A stretch of 64,000 nt of DNA from Agarivorans sp050870875 (lineage in GTDB: Bacteria; Pseudomonadota; Gammaproteobacteria; Enterobacterales; Celerinatantimonadaceae), in contig NZ_CP194041.2 in NCBI RefSeq assembly GCF_050870875.2, positions 2,852,001 through 2,916,000 of the forward strand, read 5' to 3'. The first letter of the stretch is position 1; each line of letters opens with the position of its first letter. Below the pieces are notes generated by a model. The model had not been told where the DNA came from and did not search any database. It was given only the letters and a program-made list of their open reading frames with translations. Of this stretch, positions 26,980 through 35,609 are shown piece by piece. Made by a program: the position numbers and the translations under genes.

Positions 26980-28152
26980 CTAAAACGAGTGATTTAAAGT
27001 GACACCGATAAACTGATTATGATTATTAAAATAGCCATTCATTAAGCCAGATTGGATCGCCGGCGAGCCATAATCCACGTAGCTATAATAAACATTCATC
27101 GACAACTTTTCGTTCCACTGATAAGTCGCACCGATACTGTAACGATGCTGCTCTGCAACCGGTAGATCTGCCGATTGGCGGCTGGCATCATCTAGAGGTG
27201 AACTGGTGTAACCCAAGCCAGCGTCTAAACGAAGTGTCGGATTGAGTTGATAACGTCCACCAATAGCTGCAAACCAAACATCCTTGAAATCACGGTTCTT
27301 TTCCGCCAGCTGCTGATTATTTAATTCGATATAAGTGATTTCGTTAGCACTCCATTGCTCCCAACCAAGGCTCCATACCATGCTCATGGGCTGGCTCAGT
27401 TGGTGCAAACCAGACAGTTCAAACTGGGCAGGATGAACCAAATTGATCCCAACATCGCCTTCCAGAGGAGAACTGGAACGCAGATGTCCCCCAAAATTGT
27501 GGTGCATCGCAGAGCGATAGCTCGCGCCTAAGCGATGCAGGTGGTTAATTTGATAGCTCAAACCTAAGTTGTACCCAAAGGCAAAAGAGTCGGTTTCTAA
27601 AACAGCGTGATCCCTAAACATCTGTTGCTCAAAGTTTGCGTAATCCACTTGAATACCAGCACCCAGCGACCACGCCTCCGACAGGCGATATGAGAGTGAA
27701 GGGTTAAATTGCAACACCGATAGTTGCAGGCTGTTTAAACTCAAGGCCCCGGCATATTGCTTCCCGTAATCCAAAGCACTGCCGCCGGTGGCTACCAAAC
27801 TAGCTCCCACAGCAAGGGTGTCAGAAAGGGGCTCAAGCCAATAGAGTGAGCCATAAGCCTGAACGCCGCCCGCATTATCGCTGTCCAGGGCTGAACTGCG
27901 CTGATCGTGATATTGCACCTGAAGATCCATGGCTGCCAAATTTACCGCCAGCTGTCGTTCACTAAAATAGGCCATCGCTGCTGGGTTGCTATAGGCCGTA
28001 CTGGCATTGTCGGCAAGTACCGCACTGCCCGCACCCGCAGTCCCCACATTGAGCTTGCTCATCTCTTGTACCAGCGAGCCCGCCGCATAGGCAGGACTGG
28101 ATAGAACGGCGATGGTGAATAGCGATAACCTGCTGCCTAACTGCATCATCAT
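26980..28152 (-). CDS. FadL/OMPP1 family outer-membrane transport protein
   Basis: A 390-residue outer-membrane barrel of the long-chain fatty acid/hydrophobic-compound transporter family. The signal (LFTIAVLSSPAYA) is followed by AGSLVQEMSKLNVGTAGAGSAVLADNASTAYSNPAAMAYF, which matches the FadL N-terminal hatch with its NPA motif. Repeated strand pairs such as WSLGAGIQVDYANFEQ follow, and the chain ends in FIGVTLNHSF. Three tandem ATG codons follow AGGAG; the second or third has better spacing than the first. The substrate is unknown and no beta-oxidation genes are nearby. Confidence 0.88.
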   Translation of the reverse strand: MMMQLGSRLSLFTIAVLSSPAYAAGSLVQEMSKLNVGTAGAGSAVLADNASTAYSNPAAMAYFSERQLAVNLAAMDLQVQYHDQRSSALDSDNAGGVQAYGSLYWLEPLSDTLAVGASLVATGGSALDYGKQYAGALSLNSLQLSVLQFNPSLSYRLSEAWSLGAGIQVDYANFEQQMFRDHAVLETDSFAFGYNLGLSYQINHLHRLGASYRSAMHHNFGGHLRSSSPLEGDVGINLVHPAQFELSGLHQLSQPMSMVWSLGWEQWSANEITYIELNNQQLAEKNRDFKDVWFAAIGGRYQLNPTLRLDAGLGYTSSPLDDASRQSADLPVAEQHRYSIGATYQWNEKLSMNVYYSYVDYGSPAIQSGLMNGYFNNHNQFIGVTLNHSF

Positions 28153-28442
28153 GAACTCCTGGATACTGCATCGCGGTGTTGAGTCGCTAACAACAGTGAG
28201 TGAAAAAATGAATGCCCTAGGCTAGCAAATTCAAGCGGCTGAACTTGCTATAAAAAAGAATAGTGTGAATTAAATAATTTAATAGAAAACCAATTCTCCA
28301 TAAAGAATATTCAAAAAATTAACTCAATGTGAATCATCCATCACGATTAGCAAGTGCCACCCCTATCGTTTATTACATATATTAATAAAGCTTATTAAAC
28401 CAAACCAACACCAGCTTCGCTACACTGGACTCGTCCAACATC
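28153..28442. other. Divergent intergenic region between FadL-type gene and sulfatase
   Basis: A/T-rich sequence that must contain both divergent promoters. No gene and no clear regulator site was recognised. The sulfatase-proximal end forms the structured leader described separately. Confidence 0.4.
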
Positions 28443-28515
28443 GGTTTGGAGCTTCTGAACTGGTGAGCGGTACGTTGCAGGCAGTTGCTTGCAACGCACC
28501 GCTCGCCGCCAAACC
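28443..28515 (+). promoter_or_regulatory. Strongly structured leader of the sulfatase gene
   Basis: An outer stem GGTTTGG/CCAAACC (28443-28449 and 28509-28515) encloses an 18-bp inner stem (28462-28479 with 28490-28507, 16 of 18 paired) with a 10-nt loop. The structure ends a few bases before the AAGAGGT ribosome site of the sulfatase and lacks a T-run. This suggests control of translation or mRNA stability rather than termination. The function is inferred only. Confidence 0.5.
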
Positions 28516-28532
28516 ATTAAGAGGTAAATAAC

Positions 28533-30068
28533 ATGACCATAAATCGTTCTATACTGGCACTGGCGCTCGGAGCATCTTTTAGCGCCTACGCTGCGCCACA
28601 GCAACCCAATGTCGTTGCCATCATGCTTGATGACGTCACCACCATGGATATTTCGGCCTATCACCGAGGCTTAGGCGCCATTAAAACCCCCAACATTGAC
28701 CGCATCGCCAAAAGCGGCATGATGATCAGTGACTACTATGCACAAGGAAGCTCCACCGCTGGCCGCTCCGCCTTTATTACCGGACAATACCCATTTCGCA
28801 CTGGCTTAACGTCGGTGGGTCAACCGGGTTCCAGCATCGGTCTGCAAAAAGAGGATCCAACCCTCGCCGAAATGCTGAAAGCCAAGGGCTATGCGACGGT
28901 GCAGGTGGGAAAACACCATCTTGGAGATCGCAACTCAATGCTTCCCACAGTGCATGGTTTTGATGAGTTTTTCGGCTTTTTGTATCACCTGAATGTGATG
29001 GAAATGCCCGAACAACCGGAATATCCACAAGATCCAAATTTTGTGGGCCGCCCGCGTAACGTATTACATAGCATCGCGACCGACAAATTTGATCCGACCG
29101 AAGACCCTCGTTTTGGTGTGGTTGGCAAACAAATCATTACCGACCAAGGGAAACTCGGTGCCAAACGCATGGAAACGGTGGATGAAGAGTTTCTCAACTT
29201 TGCCACTCAATGGTTGGATAAACAGCACGCAGAGGCACCCGAACAACCTTACTTCATGTGGTATAACCCTACTCGCATGCACCAGAAAACCCATGTTCGC
29301 GCCGAACATCAGGGGAGTAGCCAAACCAGTGTTTACTATGACGGTTTAAAAGAACTGGACCTCCAAGTCGGTGAATTGCTCGACAAACTGGAGTCGCTTG
29401 GCGAAATGGAGAATACCATCGTGATGTTTACCTCCGATAACGGAGTTAATCTCGACCATTGGCCAGATGGTGGCGCGGCTTCTTTCCGTGGCCAAAAAGG
29501 CACCACCTGGGATGGCGCTTTCCGAGTCCCAATGCTGATTAGCTGGCCCGGACATATTCCAGAGAACAGCTATACCGACGGATTTATGACCGCCGAAGAC
29601 TGGGTACCCACCATCATGGCGGCAACCGGAGACAGCAGCATTAAACAACAGTTGCTGAAAGGTAAAACCATCAATGGCGTCAACTACAAAGTGCATCTCG
29701 ATGGCTACAACCAACTCGACATGCTGACCAAAGACGCCCCCAGTAATCGTCATGAGTTCTTCTACTATAACGAGCAAGATCTAAACGCGGTTCGAGTGGA
29801 TGAATGGAAAGTGCATTTAAAGACTAAAACCGAATGGATGGCACCTGCCAAAGAGTGGCCCTTGGGGATTTTGCTAAACATTAAAGCCGATCCCTACGAG
29901 CGCTCACCCGATACCTACGGTTGGTTTTTGTGGATGAAAGAGAAAACCTGGGTGGTACCAAGCCTGCAACACAAAATTGTGCAATACCAGCAATCTCTCA
30001 AGGACTTTCCACCGCGCCAAAAAGCCGGAGGAATAGGCATGGCAGATAAATCGGTTATCGCCAAGTAA
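28533..30068 (+). CDS. Arylsulfatase-type sulfatase, Ser-type (periplasmic)
   Basis: A 511-residue sulfatase that hydrolyses sulfate esters. The signal peptide MTINRSILALALGASFSAYA is followed by APQQPNVVAIMLDDVTTMD, with the metal-binding Asp pair at 33-34. The formylglycine site is S74-T-A-G-R, the Ser-type (S-x-A-x-R) motif, then the helix-start SAFITGQYPFRTGL. FTSDNGVNLDHWP near 305 and GQKGTTWDGAFRVPMLISWPG are family motifs. The natural substrate cannot be told from sequence. Its maturase follows downstream. Confidence 0.92.
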   Translation: MTINRSILALALGASFSAYAAPQQPNVVAIMLDDVTTMDISAYHRGLGAIKTPNIDRIAKSGMMISDYYAQGSSTAGRSAFITGQYPFRTGLTSVGQPGSSIGLQKEDPTLAEMLKAKGYATVQVGKHHLGDRNSMLPTVHGFDEFFGFLYHLNVMEMPEQPEYPQDPNFVGRPRNVLHSIATDKFDPTEDPRFGVVGKQIITDQGKLGAKRMETVDEEFLNFATQWLDKQHAEAPEQPYFMWYNPTRMHQKTHVRAEHQGSSQTSVYYDGLKELDLQVGELLDKLESLGEMENTIVMFTSDNGVNLDHWPDGGAASFRGQKGTTWDGAFRVPMLISWPGHIPENSYTDGFMTAEDWVPTIMAATGDSSIKQQLLKGKTINGVNYKVHLDGYNQLDMLTKDAPSNRHEFFYYNEQDLNAVRVDEWKVHLKTKTEWMAPAKEWPLGILLNIKADPYERSPDTYGWFLWMKEKTWVVPSLQHKIVQYQQSLKDFPPRQKAGGIGMADKSVIAK

Positions 30069-30077
30069 CTGACCAGC

Positions 30078-30105
30078 TTCGGTAGAGGGTTAAGCCTCTA
30101 CCGAA
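30078..30105 (+). other. Stem-loop between sulfatase and maturase genes
   Basis: TTCGGTAGAGG and CCTCTACCGAA form a perfect 11-bp stem with a 6-nt loop, without a T-run. It may protect the 3' end of the sulfatase mRNA or lower downstream expression. Confidence 0.5.
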
Positions 30106-30177
30106 ACGTTAAATCCAGACCAACAGCGGACTTTGCGGCTCATGGACGACTGAACGACAACTCACCAGAGGTAATCC

Positions 30178-31329
30178 ATGACAACTCAAGCATCTGTTCC
30201 CTATAGCCTATTCATTAAAGCCGAAGGTGCAAAGTGCAACTTAGATTGCAGCTATTGCTACTACCTTAAGCAAGCCGAGCAGCGCAGCACCAGAATGAGT
30301 AAGGCCAAGCTGCAACAAGTGATCAAAAATCACATTCAATCGCAACCCGATTCAAGCCAGCCTGTCGACTTTATTTGGCATGGCGGCGAACCCATGTTAC
30401 GTGGCCTGGAGTTCTATCAGCAAGCGGTGGCTCTGCAACAACAACATGCGGCGGGCCGCCCCCTGGCCAACACTCTGCAAACCAATGGCACGCTGATCAA
30501 CCAGCGCTGGGCTCAGTTTTTCCGTGAGCACAAATTTTTTATCGGGGTGAGCATCGATGGAGACCAAGTGCATAACGATATCGCGCGGATCGATCATTCC
30601 GGTCAGTCGTCATTTCAGCGCACCATGCGTGGCATTGCCCACCTCAAGGCCCATCAGGTTGATTTTAATACCCTGACCGTAGTGAATAATCGCACTTATC
30701 AACAGGGCAAGGCTATCTATCAGTTTTTGAAACAACATGGCAGCGGCTACATGCAGTTTCAACCCTGTATTGACCACCCCTTGGACCGGCGTTCAGAACA
30801 CGACTGGAGCCTTAATGGTAAGCAGTGGGGAGAGTTTCTTTGTGATGTTTTTGACCAATGGAGCGAGCAAGATGTGGGTCAAGTTTACGTGCAATTTTTT
30901 GAAAATTGTCTGATGTTGTTGATGGGCTACCCCAGCCAAATGTGCCACCATGCCGCCAGCTGTGGACAACAGTTGATGGCAGAAGCCGATGGTGAAGTTT
31001 ATAGCTGTGATCACTTCGCCTACTCTGATCACCGCCTCGGCAATGTGCAACAAGACTCGCTGCAAAGCATGGTCAGCGGCCAACAGCAACGCCAATTTGC
31101 CGCGAATAAATCGGCGAGCCTTTGCAGCCAGTGCCAAAGCTGTGATTTTTTAGCCCTATGTCAAGGTGGCTGTCCGAAAAATCGTAGCCTCGCCGCTGAA
31201 CCAGGCAAAGCCCTGAATCAGCTCTGCGAAGGCTATCAAATGTTTTTTATCTATGCACTGCCCCGATTATTAAAGATGAGCGATGCAATGATGAAGGGCT
31301 ATTCCCCTGCCCACTACAAGATGTTTTAA
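30178..31329 (+). CDS. Anaerobic sulfatase-maturating enzyme (radical SAM, SPASM domain)
   Basis: It converts the active-site Ser or Cys of sulfatases to formylglycine in the cytosol before export. The radical SAM triad is C20-x3-C24-x2-C27 in KCNLDCSYCYYL. It is followed by FIWHGGEPMLRG, LQTNGTLIN and VSIDGDQVHND. The C-terminal SPASM region contains CHHAASCGQQL, SCDHFAYSDHRLGNV and CSQCQSCDFLALCQGGCPKNR, which hold the two auxiliary clusters. At 383 residues it matches AtsB-type enzymes. Its position 109 bases after a Ser-type sulfatase supports the pairing. AGAGGT precedes the ATG. Confidence 0.94.
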   Translation: MTTQASVPYSLFIKAEGAKCNLDCSYCYYLKQAEQRSTRMSKAKLQQVIKNHIQSQPDSSQPVDFIWHGGEPMLRGLEFYQQAVALQQQHAAGRPLANTLQTNGTLINQRWAQFFREHKFFIGVSIDGDQVHNDIARIDHSGQSSFQRTMRGIAHLKAHQVDFNTLTVVNNRTYQQGKAIYQFLKQHGSGYMQFQPCIDHPLDRRSEHDWSLNGKQWGEFLCDVFDQWSEQDVGQVYVQFFENCLMLLMGYPSQMCHHAASCGQQLMAEADGEVYSCDHFAYSDHRLGNVQQDSLQSMVSGQQQRQFAANKSASLCSQCQSCDFLALCQGGCPKNRSLAAEPGKALNQLCEGYQMFFIYALPRLLKMSDAMMKGYSPAHYKMF

Positions 31330-31381
31330 GCCTCTGTAGAGGCAACAACAGCTGTTTAAGCATAGCAGAGAGCGCCCGTGC

Positions 31382-33535
31382 CTAATCACCAAATGCCATG
31401 CTCAAATTCAAGCTAGCATGAAATGGTTGCCCCACTGCCACCGCATAGGCGGAGCTACCAATAGACGAGCTGTAATATTGGGTATTAAACAAATTGTTCA
31501 AATTCAATTGCACAGTAATCGGATGTTCGCGCTCGAAGGTATAGGCTGCAAATACATCGGCAACACTGTAAGCTGGCAGGTAAAAAGAGTTGTTATTGTC
31601 ACCCGCCCGTTTACTGGCGGCGCGAAGCCCCCCACCGTAACGTAAACTCCCCTTACCAGAGAAAAGCGATCCTTGATCATAACTTAACCACAGCGAAGCG
31701 GTATGTTTGGCAACGTTCGCCAAACGCTTGCCTGCATAGTCAGGATCTTCCAACACCTTCGCATCCGTCAGACCATAACTGGCAACAACTTGCAATCGCT
31801 CGAAAAGTTCACCCGCCACATCCAATTCGATGCCTTGAGAGCGAACCTGACCTGCGGTGCGATAAACCGTTTCATCGTTCACCGTTTCGGAGTAAGCCAC
31901 GTTTTGCTTAAGTGCATGATAAAACGCCAGCGTCATGCTAAAACGCTGGCCCAGATCAAACTTACTGCCAAATTCGTAAGCCGTGCCCTGTTCAGGGTCC
32001 AAATTACCGTAGGGATTGCCAATTGAACTATTCGGACGAAAAGTTTGGCCAACATTAGCATACAGCGAGCTATCCCCAGTCACCTTCCATACCAGACCTG
32101 CATTAGGTAATAAGGCGGTGCCACTGGAGTCGGTATTGTGCGCAGCGCCTCGACCAGCATCGATATCAAACTGCTGCATCCGTAATCCAGCAACAGCTAT
32201 CCATTGCTCATTTAAGTGCAGTTGGTCCTGCAGATAAAACGCACTCGTTGTTATGGTTTCATATTCGCCCACTGCTTGCTCGGCATTGTAATCACAGCCC
32301 TGCACCTGTCCATACAGCGGGTCATAAATATTAAAATCTGAGTTGGTATTACAGTTTTGCAGTTTGGAACGTCGAGTTGTTTCATGGTCGAAGGAGGCGC
32401 CCAATAATAAATGATGCTGCCCCCCCAGACTGGCGGTCTGGCCGGTGAGGTCGCTGCGAACCGCATGCATACTCCGTTTATAATAGTCTCGAACATCCGC
32501 CCGTCGGGTCACATTGCCGGTCGCCGAATCGTAGCCTCGAGTTCGAACCTGATTGGCGACAAAATCATCCTGAGAATAGGCATAATTGAGTGCCACATCC
32601 CAACTTGCATTGAGATGATGGTTCAGCGCTAGTTTTGCCAGATCCGAGTCCCCTTCGATTTCCGAGAACACTTCATCGAAACGAAGTCGTGGGTCTGTCG
32701 CAACAAAATCTCCCTCAGTCACATCAAAGATGGTGCCGCGATCATAGGGGGCTAAATATTGTTGATGGGTATAAGAAAGTAGCACTTCGGTGTTCATTCC
32801 TTGCCAAAGCAACGAAGGTGCAATCGTCCAGTTTCGATTCTGACCAAAATTTCTCCAGTAGTCGCTGTCTTCAAATTCACCAATCATCCGGTAGGAAAAA
32901 TCACTATTGCCGAGCTGCCCGGTCAGGTCGCCCCCCAATACTTCGCCAAAACGCCCCGCCCCCAAGGCAGAATACTTTGACCAAACTTCAGCAGAAAAAA
33001 TTTGCTGCGGCTTTTTACTCACCACATTTACCATTCCACTTGGGTCGAGCACACCATATAGCGTAGAAGAGGGACCCTTTAATACTTCGACATAGGCGGT
33101 GGTTACATTAAACGAATGAGGAAAAGCCGTCTTTAAACCATCGCTTAACAAAGAGCCATCACGACTAGAGCCAAAGCCGCGACGAATAATTGCGTCTTCT
33201 TTCCCACCAATGGTATTGGTTTCGCTCACGCCACTCACATGAGAAAGAGCATCGATCAGGGAGTCACTGGAGCGGTCTTTGAGCAGCTGAGGGCTGACCA
33301 CGGTTATCGATTTTGGGATGTCCATGACAGAGGTGGCTGTTCGTGTCGCCAGCGAACTGTTTGCTAAACGATAACGGTCTTGAGCGGCTTGAACCTTCAT
33401 CACCGTAAGCTCTAAGGTTTCCTTGGTCAGGCTGCTTTCAGTCGCAGCATACAGTAAACGAGGACATACCAGTAAAGTAAAACCCAAAACAACGCGGCAT
33501 TGGCCTGCCTGTCTAGAAGAAATATTGAATAACAT
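31382..33535 (-). CDS. TonB-dependent siderophore receptor
   Basis: A 717-residue outer-membrane receptor. After the signal region it has a plug domain (about 60-190) with SVMDIPKSITVVSPQLLKDR, VSGVSETNTIGGKEDAIIRRGFGSS and VEVLKGPSSTLYGVLDPSGMVNVVSKKP. A 22-strand barrel follows and ends in FHASLNLSMAFGD. The plug wording is that of ferric-siderophore receptors (FhuA/FoxA class). It is divergent from an iron ABC importer with a Fur-like box between. The siderophore type is not determinable here and no siderophore synthesis genes are in the window, so a xenosiderophore is possible. Confidence 0.92.
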   Translation of the reverse strand: MLFNISSRQAGQCRVVLGFTLLVCPRLLYAATESSLTKETLELTVMKVQAAQDRYRLANSSLATRTATSVMDIPKSITVVSPQLLKDRSSDSLIDALSHVSGVSETNTIGGKEDAIIRRGFGSSRDGSLLSDGLKTAFPHSFNVTTAYVEVLKGPSSTLYGVLDPSGMVNVVSKKPQQIFSAEVWSKYSALGAGRFGEVLGGDLTGQLGNSDFSYRMIGEFEDSDYWRNFGQNRNWTIAPSLLWQGMNTEVLLSYTHQQYLAPYDRGTIFDVTEGDFVATDPRLRFDEVFSEIEGDSDLAKLALNHHLNASWDVALNYAYSQDDFVANQVRTRGYDSATGNVTRRADVRDYYKRSMHAVRSDLTGQTASLGGQHHLLLGASFDHETTRRSKLQNCNTNSDFNIYDPLYGQVQGCDYNAEQAVGEYETITTSAFYLQDQLHLNEQWIAVAGLRMQQFDIDAGRGAAHNTDSSGTALLPNAGLVWKVTGDSSLYANVGQTFRPNSSIGNPYGNLDPEQGTAYEFGSKFDLGQRFSMTLAFYHALKQNVAYSETVNDETVYRTAGQVRSQGIELDVAGELFERLQVVASYGLTDAKVLEDPDYAGKRLANVAKHTASLWLSYDQGSLFSGKGSLRYGGGLRAASKRAGDNNNSFYLPAYSVADVFAAYTFEREHPITVQLNLNNLFNTQYYSSSIGSSAYAVAVGQPFHASLNLSMAFGD

Positions 33536-33652
33536 CGATCATTCCATTTATACGATGGCTACACTGCAAACGGGTTATTTTTCAGCCTATCGCCACAACT
33601 TAATTTAACAAGACCATAAATGTTACGTGATTTTCACCTCAATAGAAACTAA

Positions 33653-33671
33653 AATGCGAATCGTTTGTATT
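33653..33671. promoter_or_regulatory. Fur-box-like site
   Basis: AATGCGAATCGTTTGTATT matches the Fur consensus register AATGATAATCATTATCATT at 13 of 19 positions and is itself 12/19 palindromic. It lies in the divergent region between the receptor and the ABC importer, where iron repression of both would be expected. Confidence 0.5.
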
Positions 33672-33750
33672 ACCATTTGTATGAAATTTAAACATAATTT
33701 AGGCAAACATCGATGTCACATACGACTATTACCATCTAGGAGATAAATAA

Positions 33751-34587
33751 ATGGACAAGCGCGCTCAGCCGACCTCAGAGCCTGCAATCCTGCGTGCTGA
33801 ACATTTAGATGCCGGACACGCTGGCCATACCGTTCTAAAAAACCTCAATCTCAAACTGGCATCCGGAAAAATGACGGTGTTACTGGGACCCAATGGATCG
33901 GGGAAGTCGACCTTGTTAGCCAGCCTTTCACGTTTATTACCAGCCCAGCGAGGCTCTGTCTTTTTACAACAGCGGAATATAGCTGATATACCCAGCAAGC
34001 AAGTGGCCCGTACGCTTGGCTTATTACCACAACAACCAAGCGTGCCGGAAGATCTCAGCGTTAAAGATTTAGTTGCCCGGGGTCGCTTTCCACACCAAGG
34101 CTTGCTCAAGCAATGGAGCGAACAGGATCAACAGGCCGTGGCCGAAGCAATGCGGTTAACCGCGACCACTCATCTTGCCGCAAGATTGGTCGATAGTTTA
34201 TCCGGCGGACAGCGCCAGCGCGTATGGATAGCCATGATCTTAGCTCAGCAAACCGAGCTGATCTTGCTAGATGAGCCCACTAGCTTTCTCGACATGCGCC
34301 ATCAGGTTGAATTGCTTGAATTATTAAGAGATTTAGTCAAGCATCACGGGCGAACCATTGTTTGTGTATTGCATGATCTCAACCTAGCCTTGCAATACAC
34401 CGACCATCTGGTGTTCCTTAAACAAGGTCAGATCCTCCATCAGCTTGAGCACCCAAGCCAATGCACGACGGCCATCGTGGAGCAGGTATTCGAAACGCCA
34501 CTGTTGGCAGTACCACATCCCCAAACTGGTTTACCGATTTTTTTAAGCAAAACCGCTCCCAATCAACACCAAGCCCAAAGCGCATGA
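33751..34587 (+). CDS. Iron-siderophore ABC transporter, ATP-binding protein
   Basis: A FepC/FecE-type ATPase of 278 residues on the cytosolic face. Walker A GPNGSGKST is at 46-54, Q-loop LLPQQPSVPEDLSV near 91, signature LSGGQRQRV at 150-158, Walker B ILLDEPTSFLD at 171-181 and the H-loop in VLHDLNLAL. AGGAGAT lies seven bases before the ATG. The stop codon overlaps the start of the first permease (ATGA). It is the first gene of an importer operon that pairs with the divergent receptor. Confidence 0.95.
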   Translation: MDKRAQPTSEPAILRAEHLDAGHAGHTVLKNLNLKLASGKMTVLLGPNGSGKSTLLASLSRLLPAQRGSVFLQQRNIADIPSKQVARTLGLLPQQPSVPEDLSVKDLVARGRFPHQGLLKQWSEQDQQAVAEAMRLTATTHLAARLVDSLSGGQRQRVWIAMILAQQTELILLDEPTSFLDMRHQVELLELLRDLVKHHGRTIVCVLHDLNLALQYTDHLVFLKQGQILHQLEHPSQCTTAIVEQVFETPLLAVPHPQTGLPIFLSKTAPNQHQAQSA

Positions 34588-35609
34588 ACATATCAGCACT
34601 TAGCCCACCGCGACAGCTTCACTTGACGACCAGCGGACAGCTCAGCTTAATGCTGCTTGTCACGCTCATATTAGGCTTGGTACATCTCATCGAAGGGCCA
34701 CGCGATATTCCCTTCAGCAGTTTGGCCCATGCCATTATTGACTACGACCCAAACAACTTTGAGCAACGGGTATTGATAGCTCTGCGGCTGCCAAGAGTTA
34801 CGGCGATCCTGCTTGCAGGCATCTGCCTCGCTATAGCCGGATATTTAATGCAACTCACGCTGGCTAACCGTCTCTGCGAACCCCATATCTTAGGTCTTAA
34901 TGCTGGTGCCAGCTTAATGGTGGTAAGCCTGACGGCCTTTCCAATTGTGCCATTAATTGGCCCTTTACGGCCGCTGGCTGCAAGTATTGGTGCCGCCATC
35001 ATGTTCAGCATGGTATTAACGCTAGCCTCCTCTGGACGCAAGGGTTTACAGGCACTGAAACTCATTTTTTGTGGCATCGCGTTTTCCACTCTCGCGAATG
35101 CCATTAGCGCCACCATCTTGCTACTGGATGAAAACACTCTGGACGAGTTGCGCTTTTGGTTAGTGGGTGACGGGGCCAGTGCGCAGCTATCCACAGTGCT
35201 CGCGGGCTTGCCCTTTATCGGCCTGGCGGTGTTGATGAGCTTGCTACTACTGCCGCAATTAAATGCAATGTCACTGGGCGACAATATGGCTCGAGGTTTA
35301 GGAGCCTCGGTTAAGCTGACCCGATTTTTTGCCCTTTGTGCCGCAGCGCTGTTAAGCGGAACTGCGGTATCCCTAGTGGGACCGATTGGTTTTGTGGGTT
35401 TAATCTCCCCTTCAATATGGCGAGGTGTGCACGCCCGTCCCACGCTGCAATCAATGCTGCTTATTGCTCTTACCGGGGCAAGTTTATTACTGGCTGCCGA
35501 CCTTGCTGCCACCAGCATCATCTCGCCTCAGGAGTTACCCACGGGAGCCCTAACCGGATTGGTTGGTGCCCCGGTGTTTATGTGGATTTTCACGAGACGG
35601 ATACGATGA
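34584..35609 (+). CDS. Iron-siderophore ABC transporter permease (first)
   Basis: A FecCD-family permease of 341 residues. The start MNISALSPPRQ overlaps the upstream stop by four bases. ALRLPRVTAILLAGICLAIAGYLMQ near 60-85 is the family signature, and FVGLISPSIWRGVHARP carries the coupling-helix Gly region. About nine to ten hydrophobic segments are present. A longer frame from 34461 overlaps the ATPase gene and is not supported. The next permease begins in an ATGA overlap. Confidence 0.93.
   Translation: MNISALSPPRQLHLTTSGQLSLMLLVTLILGLVHLIEGPRDIPFSSLAHAIIDYDPNNFEQRVLIALRLPRVTAILLAGICLAIAGYLMQLTLANRLCEPHILGLNAGASLMVVSLTAFPIVPLIGPLRPLAASIGAAIMFSMVLTLASSGRKGLQALKLIFCGIAFSTLANAISATILLLDENTLDELRFWLVGDGASAQLSTVLAGLPFIGLAVLMSLLLLPQLNAMSLGDNMARGLGASVKLTRFFALCAAALLSGTAVSLVGPIGFVGLISPSIWRGVHARPTLQSMLLIALTGASLLLAADLAATSIISPQELPTGALTGLVGAPVFMWIFTRRIR

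Noticed and set aside
29346..29777. 143-residue antisense frame inside the sulfatase gene
   Set aside because: It overlaps the catalytic core of a well supported sulfatase and has no independent start or motif.
34742..35521. Long antisense frames opposite the two iron permeases (259 and 256 residues)
   Set aside because: They are shadows of strongly conserved FecCD permease genes on the plus strand and show Ser/Pro/Lys-rich random composition.
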